Part shown: piece by piece, positions 24,969-34,159 of the stretch
Layout of the letters: each line of letters opens with the position of its first letter
How positions within the stretch are numbered: position 1 is the stretch's first letter
Source of the DNA: Neorickettsia findlayensis
GTDB lineage: Bacteria > Pseudomonadota > Alphaproteobacteria > Rickettsiales > Anaplasmataceae
Length of the DNA: 64,000 nucleotides
Direction: 5' to 3'
NCBI RefSeq assembly: GCF_009856525.1
Contig: NZ_CP047224.1
Coordinates: forward strand, 248,001 to 312,000
Program-made: the position numbers and the translations under genes
The notes under the pieces: generated by a model
The model's database searches: none
Told to the model about the DNA's origin: nothing
Seen by the model: only the letters and a program-made list of their open reading frames with translations

Positions 24969-27419
24969 ATGTCAGAAGAATTCCCGCCCGCGATGAAGCG
25001 GTATTTGGAAGTCCGATGCCAATATCCGGATGCGGTTATTTTCTATAGAGTAGGTGATTTTTACGAAATGTTTTTCGAAGATGCACGCGAGGTTTCTGCG
25101 CTGTTGGGGTTGCATCTTACACGGAGGGGTACGTACAAAGGGAAAGATATCCCGATGTGTGGGGTACCGGTTTCTTCTTGTGAAGTTTATATAAACAAAT
25201 TAGTAAAGCTGGGTCGTAAAGTTGCTATCTGTGAGCAATTGGAAACAGCAGAAGAAGCAAAAAAACGTGGTACCACGGCTATAGTTCGTAGAGATGTGGT
25301 TCGGTTGGTGACTCCTGGAACACTGACTGAGGATAATCTCCTTGTAAGTGGGGAGAACAATTATTTATTTTGTGTCGCTCCTGGAAAAAAGGAAATTGGT
25401 ATCGCATGGTTAGATATCTCTACAAAGAAGATTATATTCACAAATGCCAGTCTAAACTCTTTAGAGAGTTATCTCGTTAAAATTGAGCCTAAGGAGGTAT
25501 TACTTCCAGATACGGTTGACGCGGAACTGAGAAAATTTATAGAACAACAAAACATCCATATAACGAGACGTCCTAATAATCTTTTTCAGTTTGAGTATGC
25601 CGAAAACGAATTGAAGGGATTTTATAATGTTCTTCAATTAGGTTTTATGGATGCGAGATCTCCATGTGAAATTGTGGCTTGTGGTGCTCTGATTGCTTAT
25701 GCACGTGCAACGCAAATGGGGGAGCTAAAACAGTTGGAATTTCCCAAACGGTATGAGAGGGGCCACTATCTTGAGCTTGATGCATCAACTATCCGTGGTT
25801 TGGAGCTAGTAGAATCCCAAACACCAGGTGAGAAGAATAGTCTATTACAAGTAATTGATCAGACTTGTACAGCCGGAGGCAAAAGGCTTCTCAAAAGTTA
25901 TGTCATTTCTCCTCTAGTATCAGTTGAAGAAATTCAAATCCGTCAAGACAGAGTAGAATTTTTCTTTGTGCAGGAAGAGTTGCGAAAAAAGGTACGTGCT
26001 GCACTTTCTAATATTCCAGATGCGGAGCGAGCACTGTCGCGTATTGCACTGAATCGTGGAGAGCCAATTGATTGTCTTGCTGTACTTTCCTGTATGAAAG
26101 CATCACTGTTGCTTGCTGAGCACTTTTCCACTTTTTTGAGGAATGATTATATCAGAAGTATATATGACAAATGTGCACCGGATGATGAGTTAATGGAGAC
26201 CTTGCGTACTGCATTTCTACCAACTTCTAACAGGAAAGTAGATGGTTCATTTCTTGATCCTGCACATCATCCAAAACTTCTAGAATTAAATATGTTATCC
26301 ACCAATGCTGATGTGGTGATAAATGATTTGTTACTGACATATAGGAGGAATACTGGGATTAACTCTGTGAAATTGGGTAAGAACAACCTCATAGGTTACT
26401 ATATTGAGGTTCCGAAGTCTGCGCCGATTCTGGATAGTGCAATTTTTATCCACAGGCAGTCCTTGTCGAATAATATACGCTATACAACGCTCGAGTTACA
26501 GAATTTGGAGGCACAGATAACAAAAGCAAACGAGAATTACAGAAAGTTAGAATTAGAACTTTTTAGAGAGTTGTGTGAAAGGATTCTTATATCTGAGGGC
26601 CCTCTAAAAGAAATGATTGCAGCAATAGAAGAGCTGGATGTTATAGTTTCCTTTGCCGAGATTGCTGTCCAAAGAAAATATGTGCGTCCACATGTTGATG
26701 ATAGTAACGAACTACGTATTTCTGGAGGTAGACACCCATTTGTAGAACAAGTGAATACATTTGTGCCAAATGATCTAGCTTTCACCACGGAAGAGCGCGT
26801 ATGTGTGTTAACAGGACCTAATATGGCTGGAAAAAGCACTTACTTACGTCAAAATGCATTGATAACAGTACTGGCTCAAATGGGGTCGTTTGTACCAGCT
26901 GATTCTGCCCACATCGGTGTTGTAGATAGAGTTTTTAGTCGCATTGGTGCGTCTGATAATATTGCCAGAGGTAAGTCCACGTTTATGGTAGAAATGATGG
27001 AGACAGCAAATATAGTTAACAATGCAACGTGCAGGTCTCTTGTGATTTTAGATGAGGTTGGGAGAGGCACGTCTACTCTAGATGGTATCTCAATCGCGCA
27101 AGCTGTTCTTGAGTACTTGCACGACTCCGTAAACTGCAAGACCATTTTTGCAACTCATTACAATGAACTTTGTGATCTTGAAAGTAAACTTTCACGAATG
27201 AAGTGTTACTCAGTTGAAGTAAAACGTTGGAGAGATGAGATTCTTCTGATGTATAAAGTTGTTCCTGGGCGGGGTGACAAGTCGTATGGTATACATACAG
27301 CAATGCTTTCTGGTATTCCTGAGTCAATTATTCGTCGCGCAACTGAAATAGCAAAGGAAAAGAATTCTAGCGTGGAAGGTTCTCTTTCTAATGAAAGGGT
27401 TAGAGTAAAACACCAGTGA
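24969..27419 (+). CDS. mutS: DNA mismatch repair protein MutS
   Basis: Mismatch-recognition ATPase. The N-terminal mismatch-binding motif DFYEMF is near 35, with its Phe inserting at the mismatch. A connector and lever region follow, and the ABC-type ATPase has Walker A GPNMAGKS at 616-623, the ARGKSTFMVEM signature, Walker B LVILDEVGRGTST and the ATHYNEL histidine switch. Length 816 is near the usual 850, with a short C-terminal tail. The start ATG is followed by the PPAMKRYLEVR opening that is typical of the family. Confidence 0.96.
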   Translation: MSEEFPPAMKRYLEVRCQYPDAVIFYRVGDFYEMFFEDAREVSALLGLHLTRRGTYKGKDIPMCGVPVSSCEVYINKLVKLGRKVAICEQLETAEEAKKRGTTAIVRRDVVRLVTPGTLTEDNLLVSGENNYLFCVAPGKKEIGIAWLDISTKKIIFTNASLNSLESYLVKIEPKEVLLPDTVDAELRKFIEQQNIHITRRPNNLFQFEYAENELKGFYNVLQLGFMDARSPCEIVACGALIAYARATQMGELKQLEFPKRYERGHYLELDASTIRGLELVESQTPGEKNSLLQVIDQTCTAGGKRLLKSYVISPLVSVEEIQIRQDRVEFFFVQEELRKKVRAALSNIPDAERALSRIALNRGEPIDCLAVLSCMKASLLLAEHFSTFLRNDYIRSIYDKCAPDDELMETLRTAFLPTSNRKVDGSFLDPAHHPKLLELNMLSTNADVVINDLLLTYRRNTGINSVKLGKNNLIGYYIEVPKSAPILDSAIFIHRQSLSNNIRYTTLELQNLEAQITKANENYRKLELELFRELCERILISEGPLKEMIAAIEELDVIVSFAEIAVQRKYVRPHVDDSNELRISGGRHPFVEQVNTFVPNDLAFTTEERVCVLTGPNMAGKSTYLRQNALITVLAQMGSFVPADSAHIGVVDRVFSRIGASDNIARGKSTFMVEMMETANIVNNATCRSLVILDEVGRGTSTLDGISIAQAVLEYLHDSVNCKTIFATHYNELCDLESKLSRMKCYSVEVKRWRDEILLMYKVVPGRGDKSYGIHTAMLSGIPESIIRRATEIAKEKNSSVEGSLSNERVRVKHQ

Positions 27420-27634
27420 GGAATAGTGCGTATCATCTGTTGTTGAATTTTTTTTGAATTTCTCTTGAATCAGTGTGGGTCACCGGTGGGCGTGTGGTAT
27501 TGTCTAGGTTGCTAACTCGAAGAAGGTATTGTTCACGTATCATGTGCGACGAGGCACCCTACTGAAACAGTTTCTCTTCCTTTTGTGGTTTATTATGTCG
27601 GATAAACACAGTAGCGAGTTTTGCGCAATAGAAT

Positions 27635-27643
27635 TGATATAAT
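27635..27643 (+). promoter_or_regulatory. Extended -10 promoter candidate for rpe
   Basis: TGATATAAT, a perfect extended -10; -35 is poor. Start near 27650, about 70 bases before rpe. Confidence 0.5.
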
Positions 27644-27718
27644 GACCACTCAAGTTTGAAATTGGGCTTTTCCTGCTATACATTTTAGGATCCACCTTAG
27701 CTAATCGTTTTGCATCAG

Positions 27719-28375
27719 ATGGTCAAGATCTCTCCTTCCTTACTGTCAGCTGATTTTTTAAATCTATATTCTGATGTGAAACTGCTAGAAGAATCAGGGG
27801 CTGACTCGATTCACATTGATGTGATGGATGGGCACTTTGTACCGAATTTGACTTTTGGGCCTGTGATAATAGAACAAATAAAAAGAATCACATCAATTCC
27901 TATTGAAGTACATTTAATGATCCTGAATGCTGAGCAGACTTTTCAGGACTATATCAATGCAGGAGCAGACACCATTTTTGTACATAGTGAAGCCTGTTTC
28001 CACTTGGATAGGATGGTTAATGCGGTAAAAAGTCGTGATGTTAAAGTTGGTGTTGCGTTAAACCCAGCCACTTCTGAGGATATATTGCGGTATCTATACA
28101 CTTCGATAGATGAGGTTTTGATCATGACTGTGAATCCAGGCTTTGCATCTCAGGTTTTTCTTACATCCCAGCTTGAGAAAGTGAGTTTAGTACGACGTCG
28201 CATAGTTGAACTTGGCGTTAATGTAACCATTGCTGTTGATGGTGGAATAAATGCCAAAACAGCAAGCCTTGTAGTCTCTGCGGGTGCTGAAACCCTTGTT
28301 ACAGGGTCGTATCTTTTTTGTCCTGATAGAAAGGATCTTGGCGCTAAGATTGCTTTATTGCGTTCACTTGCATGA
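27719..28375 (+). CDS. rpe: Ribulose-phosphate 3-epimerase
   Basis: Interconverts ribulose 5-phosphate and xylulose 5-phosphate in the non-oxidative pentose phosphate pathway. TIM-barrel signatures: ISPSLLSADF at the start, HIDVMDGHFVPNLTFGP (metal-binding His and catalytic Asp), EVHLMI, MTVNPGF and the IAVDGGIN phosphate-site motif. The ATG at 27719 gives 218 residues; a TTG nine bases earlier is less likely. Confidence 0.95.
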   Translation: MVKISPSLLSADFLNLYSDVKLLEESGADSIHIDVMDGHFVPNLTFGPVIIEQIKRITSIPIEVHLMILNAEQTFQDYINAGADTIFVHSEACFHLDRMVNAVKSRDVKVGVALNPATSEDILRYLYTSIDEVLIMTVNPGFASQVFLTSQLEKVSLVRRRIVELGVNVTIAVDGGINAKTASLVVSAGAETLVTGSYLFCPDRKDLGAKIALLRSLA

Positions 28376-28528
28376 TTTTAATCTGTATTGGATTTTAGAC
28401 ATGTCTTGACCGTAAAACATGCTTTCTACACCAGTGCGCGCATGTTATTCTCAGAGCTGCGTTTTGATATGCTATGTTGTATACCGGTAGAACGCGCAAT
28501 GCATTTAGTGTGTAATCGTGCCATGGTT

Positions 28529-29317
28529 CTAAAATTTTGGAGTATGTAACCCAGCTGGTGAAAGAGTAAAGATCTCATATCCGGTTTGAGTTACTCCGAT
28601 AGTGTGTTCGAATTGTGCTGACAATGACAAATCCTTAGTTCTCACAGTCCATCCATCCCTCCTGTCGAGTATTACATCAGCCCTACCAGCATTTATCATT
28701 GGCTCAATAGTGAAAAACATTCCGGGTGCCATAATAAGATTACTATTTTCATTTGACGCGTAATGTATAACATTAGGTGGCGCGTGAAACGTTTGTCCTA
28801 TACCATGTCCACAGTACTGATAGACTATTGAGTATTCGTATTGCGAAATGTGTGAGTCTATTGCATGACCAATTGCATTAAATGGGATGCCCGGTTTAAC
28901 TACTGCAATGCCAGCCATCATTGCTTCATAAGTGGCTTTACACAGTCTCACTGCTTTGACCGAAGGTGTTCCAACGAAGTACATCCGACTTGTATCACCA
29001 TGCCAGCCGTTCAGAATGACTGTGACATCTATATTGAGTATATCTCCGTCCTTTAAAGGTACCGCATCAGGAATGCCGTGACAGACCACGTTGTTCTTGG
29101 AGGTGCATATTGATTTTGGAAAGCCTTTGTAATGCAACGGTGCTGGAATAGCACCTGCAGCAATTATAAATTCGTGACATAAACCGTTTAGTTCATCAGT
29201 CGTGACACCTGGTTTTACGTAATCGGTGATGTAGTCCAATACTGTTGCAGCTAGGTAGCCAGCCTTTCGCATGGACTCGAAATCTTCTTCTGAGTGTATC
29301 TTAATGTTTGTGACCAT
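28529..29317 (-). CDS. map: Methionine aminopeptidase, type I
   Basis: Removes the initiator methionine from nascent proteins. All five metal ligands are visible: NIDVTVILNGWHGDTSRMY (two Asp), CGHGIGQTFHAPP (His), FTIEPM (Glu) and QFEHTI (Glu). From the ATG at 29317 it is 262 residues, matching short type I enzymes; a longer TTG-initiated frame to 29374 adds 19 residues without family support. Transcribed convergently with rpe. Confidence 0.94.
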   Translation of the reverse strand: MVTNIKIHSEEDFESMRKAGYLAATVLDYITDYVKPGVTTDELNGLCHEFIIAAGAIPAPLHYKGFPKSICTSKNNVVCHGIPDAVPLKDGDILNIDVTVILNGWHGDTSRMYFVGTPSVKAVRLCKATYEAMMAGIAVVKPGIPFNAIGHAIDSHISQYEYSIVYQYCGHGIGQTFHAPPNVIHYASNENSNLIMAPGMFFTIEPMINAGRADVILDRRDGWTVRTKDLSLSAQFEHTIGVTQTGYEIFTLSPAGLHTPKF

Positions 29318-29521
29318 AAGCTTGGTAGATCTTTTTTCAATTGTAGTTTCTGTTAGCTCCTCATTATGCACCAAAGTCTTGACCTTTCTTTACTACCCGG
29401 CATAAGTATAGAACGGTGTGATCAACTGATGTGTAACGCAAAGCATTTTAGTTCCTTTATAAATCTCGCCGTAGTAGAAGTGCCAGTGGAAAGAGGAATA
29501 CATAACCTCAAAGGAATATAC

Positions 29522-30049
29522 CTAAAATTTTTCTGCGATAAAAATCCCAAGTGTGCAACCTAAACTTACAACTTTTGTAATGATGGAATGAAATGGTGCT
29601 CTATTTGCCTCATTTGCCAATCCTATGTCTTTATGTTCAAGTTCTTCTTGTCGGAATTGGACAATCTTTTTTAAGAGTTGATGCTCATGGGGTTTAGCCT
29701 TGGTGAGAAACTTTATTTGTTTTTGGTAGTGTCTATCTATTGTATCCTCAATTGCAGTGGTACAAGACATTGCAACTTGAACGCCCGCCTTTCCGCCCAG
29801 GTACCCCACTCCAAAAGCGATGCCCTTACAAAGTCCTAGTAGAATAGTCGGTCTAGCCCTTAATTGAACAATTTGAGAATGAAAAAACTGTAGATGCTTT
29901 TGTTCAGTTTTCATCATCTCGTATATCAATTCTCTCTTTTCTGGATTATTTTGAAGGCCACGCAGTTGGCCTCTGTAAATGTAGACAGCAGCTGATTCAC
30001 CTGCATGGTTGACCCTTAATATTCTGTCAATTAGTGGATCGGTTTTCAT
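29522..30049 (-). CDS. coq7: Demethoxyubiquinone hydroxylase Coq7
   Basis: Di-iron membrane-associated oxygenase for the last hydroxylation in ubiquinone synthesis. Ferritin-like iron ligands appear in order: HAGESAA (Glu), EMMKTEQKHLQFF (Glu, Glu, His), EDTIDRHY (Glu, His) and QEELEHKD (Glu, Glu, His). Length 175 is normal. The ATG at 30049 lies inside the end of dsbB, giving a 23-base overlap; a GTG at 30058 is an alternative. Aerobic ubiquinone synthesis fits the sdhA and COQ10-like genes elsewhere in the window. Confidence 0.93.
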   Translation of the reverse strand: MKTDPLIDRILRVNHAGESAAVYIYRGQLRGLQNNPEKRELIYEMMKTEQKHLQFFHSQIVQLRARPTILLGLCKGIAFGVGYLGGKAGVQVAMSCTTAIEDTIDRHYQKQIKFLTKAKPHEHQLLKKIVQFRQEELEHKDIGLANEANRAPFHSIITKVVSLGCTLGIFIAEKF

Positions 30050-30524
30050 TTCTAACACACGCGAAAATTACTAAAAACGCACTCCCTAGAGAATACAACA
30101 GATTCAAATAAGTAAGACGTATTCCCAGTAATTTTTGCGGATCATCACAACGCACTATTTCATTTGTGCTAATTTGTTCGTACAGATTTGTGATATTAAG
30201 TGTATCTCCGTACGTAATTGTACAATTTTCTGGCATGGTAAAGAGGTGCATTTCTACTCCTATGTGGTAGAGCGTTATAAGCGCCCCTGAAAAGAGAAAT
30301 GCTACGGCAAAGTAAATGAGAAACCGATTTCCATTTTCCACTAAAAGAAGTCCGATGGCTATTAGTGTACTAATGAAATAGGGCCATCTCTCATATATGC
30401 AAAGGGTACAGGGATAATAATGAAATCCGTATTGCAAGATTACAGCTAGGAGAAGTGCTAGCAGAGAAGGCACAAGAAGTGTAACCGCAACCAATCTGGT
30501 AGGAGATAGGAGATACCTATACAT
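30027..30524 (-). CDS. dsbB: Disulfide bond formation protein DsbB
   Basis: Inner-membrane quinone reductase that reoxidises DsbA. Four hydrophobic helices are visible. The first redox pair CTLC is at C39 and C42 and the second periplasmic pair at C101 and C126, so both needed pairs are intact. Length 165 is normal. It overlaps coq7, an appealing pairing because DsbB passes electrons to ubiquinone. Confidence 0.92.
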   Translation of the reverse strand: MYRYLLSPTRLVAVTLLVPSLLALLLAVILQYGFHYYPCTLCIYERWPYFISTLIAIGLLLVENGNRFLIYFAVAFLFSGALITLYHIGVEMHLFTMPENCTITYGDTLNITNLYEQISTNEIVRCDDPQKLLGIRLTYLNLLYSLGSAFLVIFACVRNENRSTN

Positions 30525-31027
30525 TACTCTGATATACTACGTGTACATTAATTTAAATATCAAGCTAAAACGCTTATCGATTTGCCAAAGGCTTAAACAA
30601 GATACATCTACTGCACCTTAGTAGACTAAGGAAACCAAGCGCCATGATAACATTGTATCATCGATATTGCATCATAGTATGGTGTATGACGCTTGAACCT
30701 ATGTCTGTTAGCTTACCTCATAACGGGCACTACTTAAACAGATGTTGCGTATATCTAAGCCCGGTTTACAACAAAAACCACTGTTCAAATTTAATGACGT
30801 TGTTCTTGCTTTTCTACGAAAAATGCGCGCCTTTAGCGGAATAAAAAAATATGCGCAATGTTGTTCCAAGGTAGGTTTCACATGGAATATGTGGATCATC
30901 CGGTACTGTTGTGATCAATCTAAGTTATGCGTGCTCCCTTTTTTATCAACGGAGAGAAAATCATGATAAGCAGCATGTAATCATGAAGTAGGTATGCTAT
31001 AATCTCTTAGTTTTTAGTGTTGTTTGC
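30525..31027. other. About 500-base region between dsbB and rpoH
   Basis: Divergent upstream region. Short frames on both strands (60-74 codons) show no family resemblance. It contains the rpoH extended -10 candidate (30995-31003). No tRNA or stable RNA seen. It may hold decayed coding sequence, but I cannot identify any. Confidence 0.4.
30995..31003 (+). promoter_or_regulatory. Extended -10 promoter candidate for rpoH-ftsZ
   Basis: TGCTATAAT, a perfect extended -10, 25 bases before the rpoH ATG; predicted start near 31010. No good -35. Confidence 0.55.
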
Positions 31028-31894
31028 ATGAGAGAACTCTCATTACCCGTTGATAACTCTGAGTTTGATGCCTATGCGCGGAAGATCTTAGCAATTCCGA
31101 TACTGCAGGAGGAAGAAGAACGCGACCTTATAGATAGATGGTTTGTTCATAGGGATATCTCGGCGGCTCAGAGGCTTGTTGAAGCTTATCTGAGGCTGGT
31201 GGTGAAGGTGACTGTGCGGTTTAGAAATTATGGGCTTCCTCTGATGGATCTTGCTTCCGAGGGGAACATCGGTCTGATGAAGGCTATAAAAAATTTTGAC
31301 CCGACGCTCGGGCATGGAATCGCCACTTATGCGATATGGTGGATAAAAGCTGCGATAAATGAGTATGTCATAAAGTCTTGGTCTATAGTGAAAATTGGTA
31401 CAACCGCTGCTCAGCGTAAACTCTTCTTTAATTTGCGCAAGTTAAAGAATTCTGGTAGTGTTGCCGGCCTCGATAAGCAACAGGTGGTGGGGAAGATTTC
31501 AGAAATGCTTGAGGTATCAAAAAAGGATGTAGAAGAGATGGAAAGAATTTTAAATGCTCGAGATGTTTCTTTGAATATGCAGTTAGGCGAGGATGGTGGC
31601 TCGGAAGTTCACGATGTTATTCCTGTTTCAGAAGTAAGTTACGAGGTTACTCTTTCAGAAACCCAGGAGAGACGGATGAAAAATCGATTGCTTTACGAGG
31701 CAGTTGAATCACTTGAAGGGCGCCATAAGGAGATTTTTGTTGCTAGAAGCTTAAGTGTGGTTCCTAGGACGCTTAAAGAGCTTGGTGAGAAGTTTTCCAT
31801 TTCTCAAGAAAGGGTGAGACAAATACATGCTCGGGCGATGAAGAAAGTAACAGAGTATGTAGAAGAGCATGGAAGAAAACTTGGGATAGTATAA
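31028..31894 (+). CDS. rpoH: Heat-shock sigma factor RpoH (sigma-32)
   Basis: Alternative sigma factor for chaperone and protease genes. Region 2 is clear ([33 protein letters not shown]); the RpoH box QRKLFFNLRKLK follows at about 130-145 and separates it from RpoD. Region 4.2 ends in FSISQERVRQIHARAMKKV. Length 288 is typical. ftsZ starts 6 bases after the stop codon, so the two genes form one transcription unit. Confidence 0.94.
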   Translation: MRELSLPVDNSEFDAYARKILAIPILQEEEERDLIDRWFVHRDISAAQRLVEAYLRLVVKVTVRFRNYGLPLMDLASEGNIGLMKAIKNFDPTLGHGIATYAIWWIKAAINEYVIKSWSIVKIGTTAAQRKLFFNLRKLKNSGSVAGLDKQQVVGKISEMLEVSKKDVEEMERILNARDVSLNMQLGEDGGSEVHDVIPVSEVSYEVTLSETQERRMKNRLLYEAVESLEGRHKEIFVARSLSVVPRTLKELGEKFSISQERVRQIHARAMKKVTEYVEEHGRKLGIV

Positions 31895-31900
31895 TCGAAC

Positions 31901-33019
31901 ATGACCTTGCGTTTATCTGTACCGTTGGAACAAAATCACCATCAGAGCTTGCTCTGCCCAAAAATAGCGGTTATCGGAGTCGGCGGGGCAGGTGGTAACG
32001 CGATTAATAATATGATTAATTCCGGTCTTCGTGGTGTCAAATTTATTGCGGCGAATACTGATGCACAAGCACTTGAGCATTCTCTTGCTGATGTGAAGAT
32101 TCAATTGGGTGCCAATCTTACAAAGGGGTTAGGGGCTGGGTCCATACCTGAAATCGGCAGGCAAGCAGCAGAAGAGTCCATTAATGAACTTGCTGAGGCT
32201 ATAGAAGACGCTGATATGCTGTTTATAACTGCCGGTATGGGTGGTGGTACCGGTACAGGTGCAGCAACGGTGATAGCGAGAATGGCTATGGAACGGAAAG
32301 TTCTCGTCGTGGCAGTTGTCACAAAACCCTTTTATTTTGAGGGCGCTCGCAGAGCTAAAGTAGCCGAGGTTGGGCTTGAAGCGTTAAGAAGAGTAGTCGA
32401 TACCTACATAGTGATTAATAACCAAAATCTTTTCAGGATAGCGAATGAAAAAACAACATTTTCAGATGCATTTAAAGAGGTTGATAAGATTCTCTATTTT
32501 CATGTTAGAGAAATAAGTAGCTTGATGGTGAATCCAGGATACATTAACCTTGATTTTGCAGATGTCCGTTCAGTTATGAGCAAAATGGGCAAAGCCCTTA
32601 TGGGGACAAGTGAAGCTTCAGGTGAGAATAGGGCGGTCAAAGCAGCTGAGAATTCCATAGCGAATCCGTTGCTGGATAATCTTTCAGTGCAGGATGCAAA
32701 AGGTATTTTAATTAATATTACTGGCGGTCCAGATATGACGCTTTTTGAAGTAGATGCAGCTGCAAATTGTGTCAGGGAGAAAGCTAATGAGAATGTTAAT
32801 ATAATTTTTGGCTCCACTTGTTCAGAGTCTATGAGTAACGTTGTTAGGGTCTCTGTTGTTGCTACTGGCATTTCGCCGGATCAGGGAGAGTTGAGCGAAA
32901 CAGGGGATCTAGGTGAGGAAGGTTTTTCTGGGTGGAGAGAGGAAAAGTCTGACGAACAAAAAAAGATGGAGTTGCTTGAGATTCCAGCTTTTATCCGCAG
33001 GGTAAAGAAGAAATCTTGA
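31901..33019 (+). CDS. ftsZ: Cell division protein FtsZ
   Basis: Tubulin-like GTPase that forms the division ring. The tubulin signature GGGTGTG is at residues 114-120 and the N-terminal [15 protein letters not shown] at 25-39. Compared with many FtsZ proteins the C-terminal linker is very short: the GTPase fold ends near 325 and the chain finishes at 372 with [12 protein letters not shown], which matches the conserved C-terminal peptide. No ftsA or ftsQ is nearby; instead it follows rpoH. Confidence 0.96.
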   Translation: MTLRLSVPLEQNHHQSLLCPKIAVIGVGGAGGNAINNMINSGLRGVKFIAANTDAQALEHSLADVKIQLGANLTKGLGAGSIPEIGRQAAEESINELAEAIEDADMLFITAGMGGGTGTGAATVIARMAMERKVLVVAVVTKPFYFEGARRAKVAEVGLEALRRVVDTYIVINNQNLFRIANEKTTFSDAFKEVDKILYFHVREISSLMVNPGYINLDFADVRSVMSKMGKALMGTSEASGENRAVKAAENSIANPLLDNLSVQDAKGILINITGGPDMTLFEVDAAANCVREKANENVNIIFGSTCSESMSNVVRVSVVATGISPDQGELSETGDLGEEGFSGWREEKSDEQKKMELLEIPAFIRRVKKKS

Positions 33020-33341
33020 TTTTTTCTCGCGTGTTCTAGTCGTGTTTTGTGGGGTTCGTTTTTGCAGTTTTGTTGAATACCACTCTCCTGGTTTGTAGTA
33101 CCTTCTTTGTTCCGTTTTTTCAGAGAAATTTTACTTTCTTTTGTGGTGCATCCGATTTTCTAGTGTTTGTGATAACCCAAGGAGAAAACTCTTGCGTGGT
33201 GTATGCGTCCCTGACGCACTTTTTCTTTGTATTTAAACTATTACTTTTTTATGTGCGGAGAGATTCCAAATGTGCTTTTGCTCAGTTTCCGTAATGTGAT
33301 CTTTTTGCTAACCTTACCATTTGGGTTGAGTGTTTTTAGAG
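33020..33341. other. Region between ftsZ and hpf
   Basis: About 320 T-rich bases. An 81-codon GTG frame (33049-33294) is Phe-rich and looks like translated noncoding DNA. A strong terminator lies at 33204-33228. No promoter for hpf was recognised. Confidence 0.45.
33204..33228 (+). terminator. Intrinsic terminator after rpoH-ftsZ
   Basis: TGCGTC and GACGCA arms with a CCT loop, then CTTTTTCTTT. Perfect 6-bp GC-rich stem with a T-rich tail, about 185 bases after the ftsZ stop. Confidence 0.65.
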
Positions 33342-33902
33342 ATGAAAGTAACAGTTTCTGGGCATGGTTTTGATTTGGGTTCTAGCCTATCTGAGTATAT
33401 CACTGACCGGGTTCTTCTGGGTGTGCAAAAGTATCTCACACAGGCTTTGGGTGCTCGTGTTTCACTTTCTAAGGAGGGACGCTTTTTTCATGTAGATGTA
33501 ATTGTAAATAGTCCTATATCGTTAATCAAGGCAAGTGGTGAATCTAGTGATCCATATCTGGCCTTTGATAATGCGTTTTCAAAGATATCGTTAAAGTTGC
33601 GGCGGTACAAAGATAGATTGAAGGAGCATAAATCTGAGGCCAAGTGCAGCATGAAATTTGCCCTACATCATCATGAGTACAAAACTCAAGGGCCGAGGGC
33701 GATTTTGGTTAAGGAGGAGAAAATTCATCTTAGACAGCTTTCACTAGAGGAGGCAATAATGCATATGGACCTTATGGCACTCCCGGCTTTTGTTTTTATT
33801 AATCTTGAAACAAATAAGCTCAATATAATTCATAAAGAAGATAATACAAAAGAGACTATCGTTCTTCTGGATACAAACCAGGAATTTAAAGAAGCAGACT
33901 GA
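33342..33902 (+). CDS. hpf: Ribosome hibernation promoting factor, long form
   Basis: Binds ribosomes under stress and promotes inactive dimers. An N-terminal RaiA/YfiA domain (about 1-100, starting MKVTVSGHGFDLG and with the KISLKLRRYKDRLKEH helix) is followed by the C-terminal dimerisation domain (about 130-186, containing EEAIMHMDLMALPAFVFIN). The long form is usual in alphaproteobacteria. The ATG at 33342 (186 residues) is preferred to a GTG at 33330 because the conserved strand begins at the ATG. Confidence 0.9.
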   Translation: MKVTVSGHGFDLGSSLSEYITDRVLLGVQKYLTQALGARVSLSKEGRFFHVDVIVNSPISLIKASGESSDPYLAFDNAFSKISLKLRRYKDRLKEHKSEAKCSMKFALHHHEYKTQGPRAILVKEEKIHLRQLSLEEAIMHMDLMALPAFVFINLETNKLNIIHKEDNTKETIVLLDTNQEFKEAD

Positions 33903-33960
33903 TTGTTGTGATAGGGTATTGAGCGGCCTGAATTGTATGTTGTTTATTGAATTGGCTGGT

Positions 33961-33982
33961 GAGAGATGCATCTCTTCTTTTT
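33961..33982 (+). terminator. Terminator candidate after hpf
   Basis: GAGAGA, TGCA loop, TCTCTT, then CTTTTT. Part of a 14-bp palindrome AGAGATGCATCTCT (33962-33975), 58 bases after the hpf stop. Confidence 0.45.
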
Positions 33983-34159
33983 GTATGGGTCAATAGTCTT
34001 AAAAGAGTAAAGCTGCTAATAAGCATCAAGATAAGGTAGTTAGGGGTAAGGTTTGCTCAGTACCTTATGTCCTATCGTATGGGAGTCGCACTGCCGAAGA
34101 GATGGCCGAAAGTGGACTAAGTGTGCACACAGGTGCCGTTCTTTAGAAGAGTAAGCGTG

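Noticed and set aside
29366-29563. 65-codon frame between map and coq7
   Set aside because: Overlaps both neighbours and shows no family features.
30644-30966. Small frames on both strands upstream of rpoH
   Set aside because: No recognisable protein, no ribosome binding sites; conflicting strands.
33049-33294. 81-codon GTG frame between ftsZ and hpf
   Set aside because: T-rich DNA gives a Phe-rich product; a terminator lies inside the frame.
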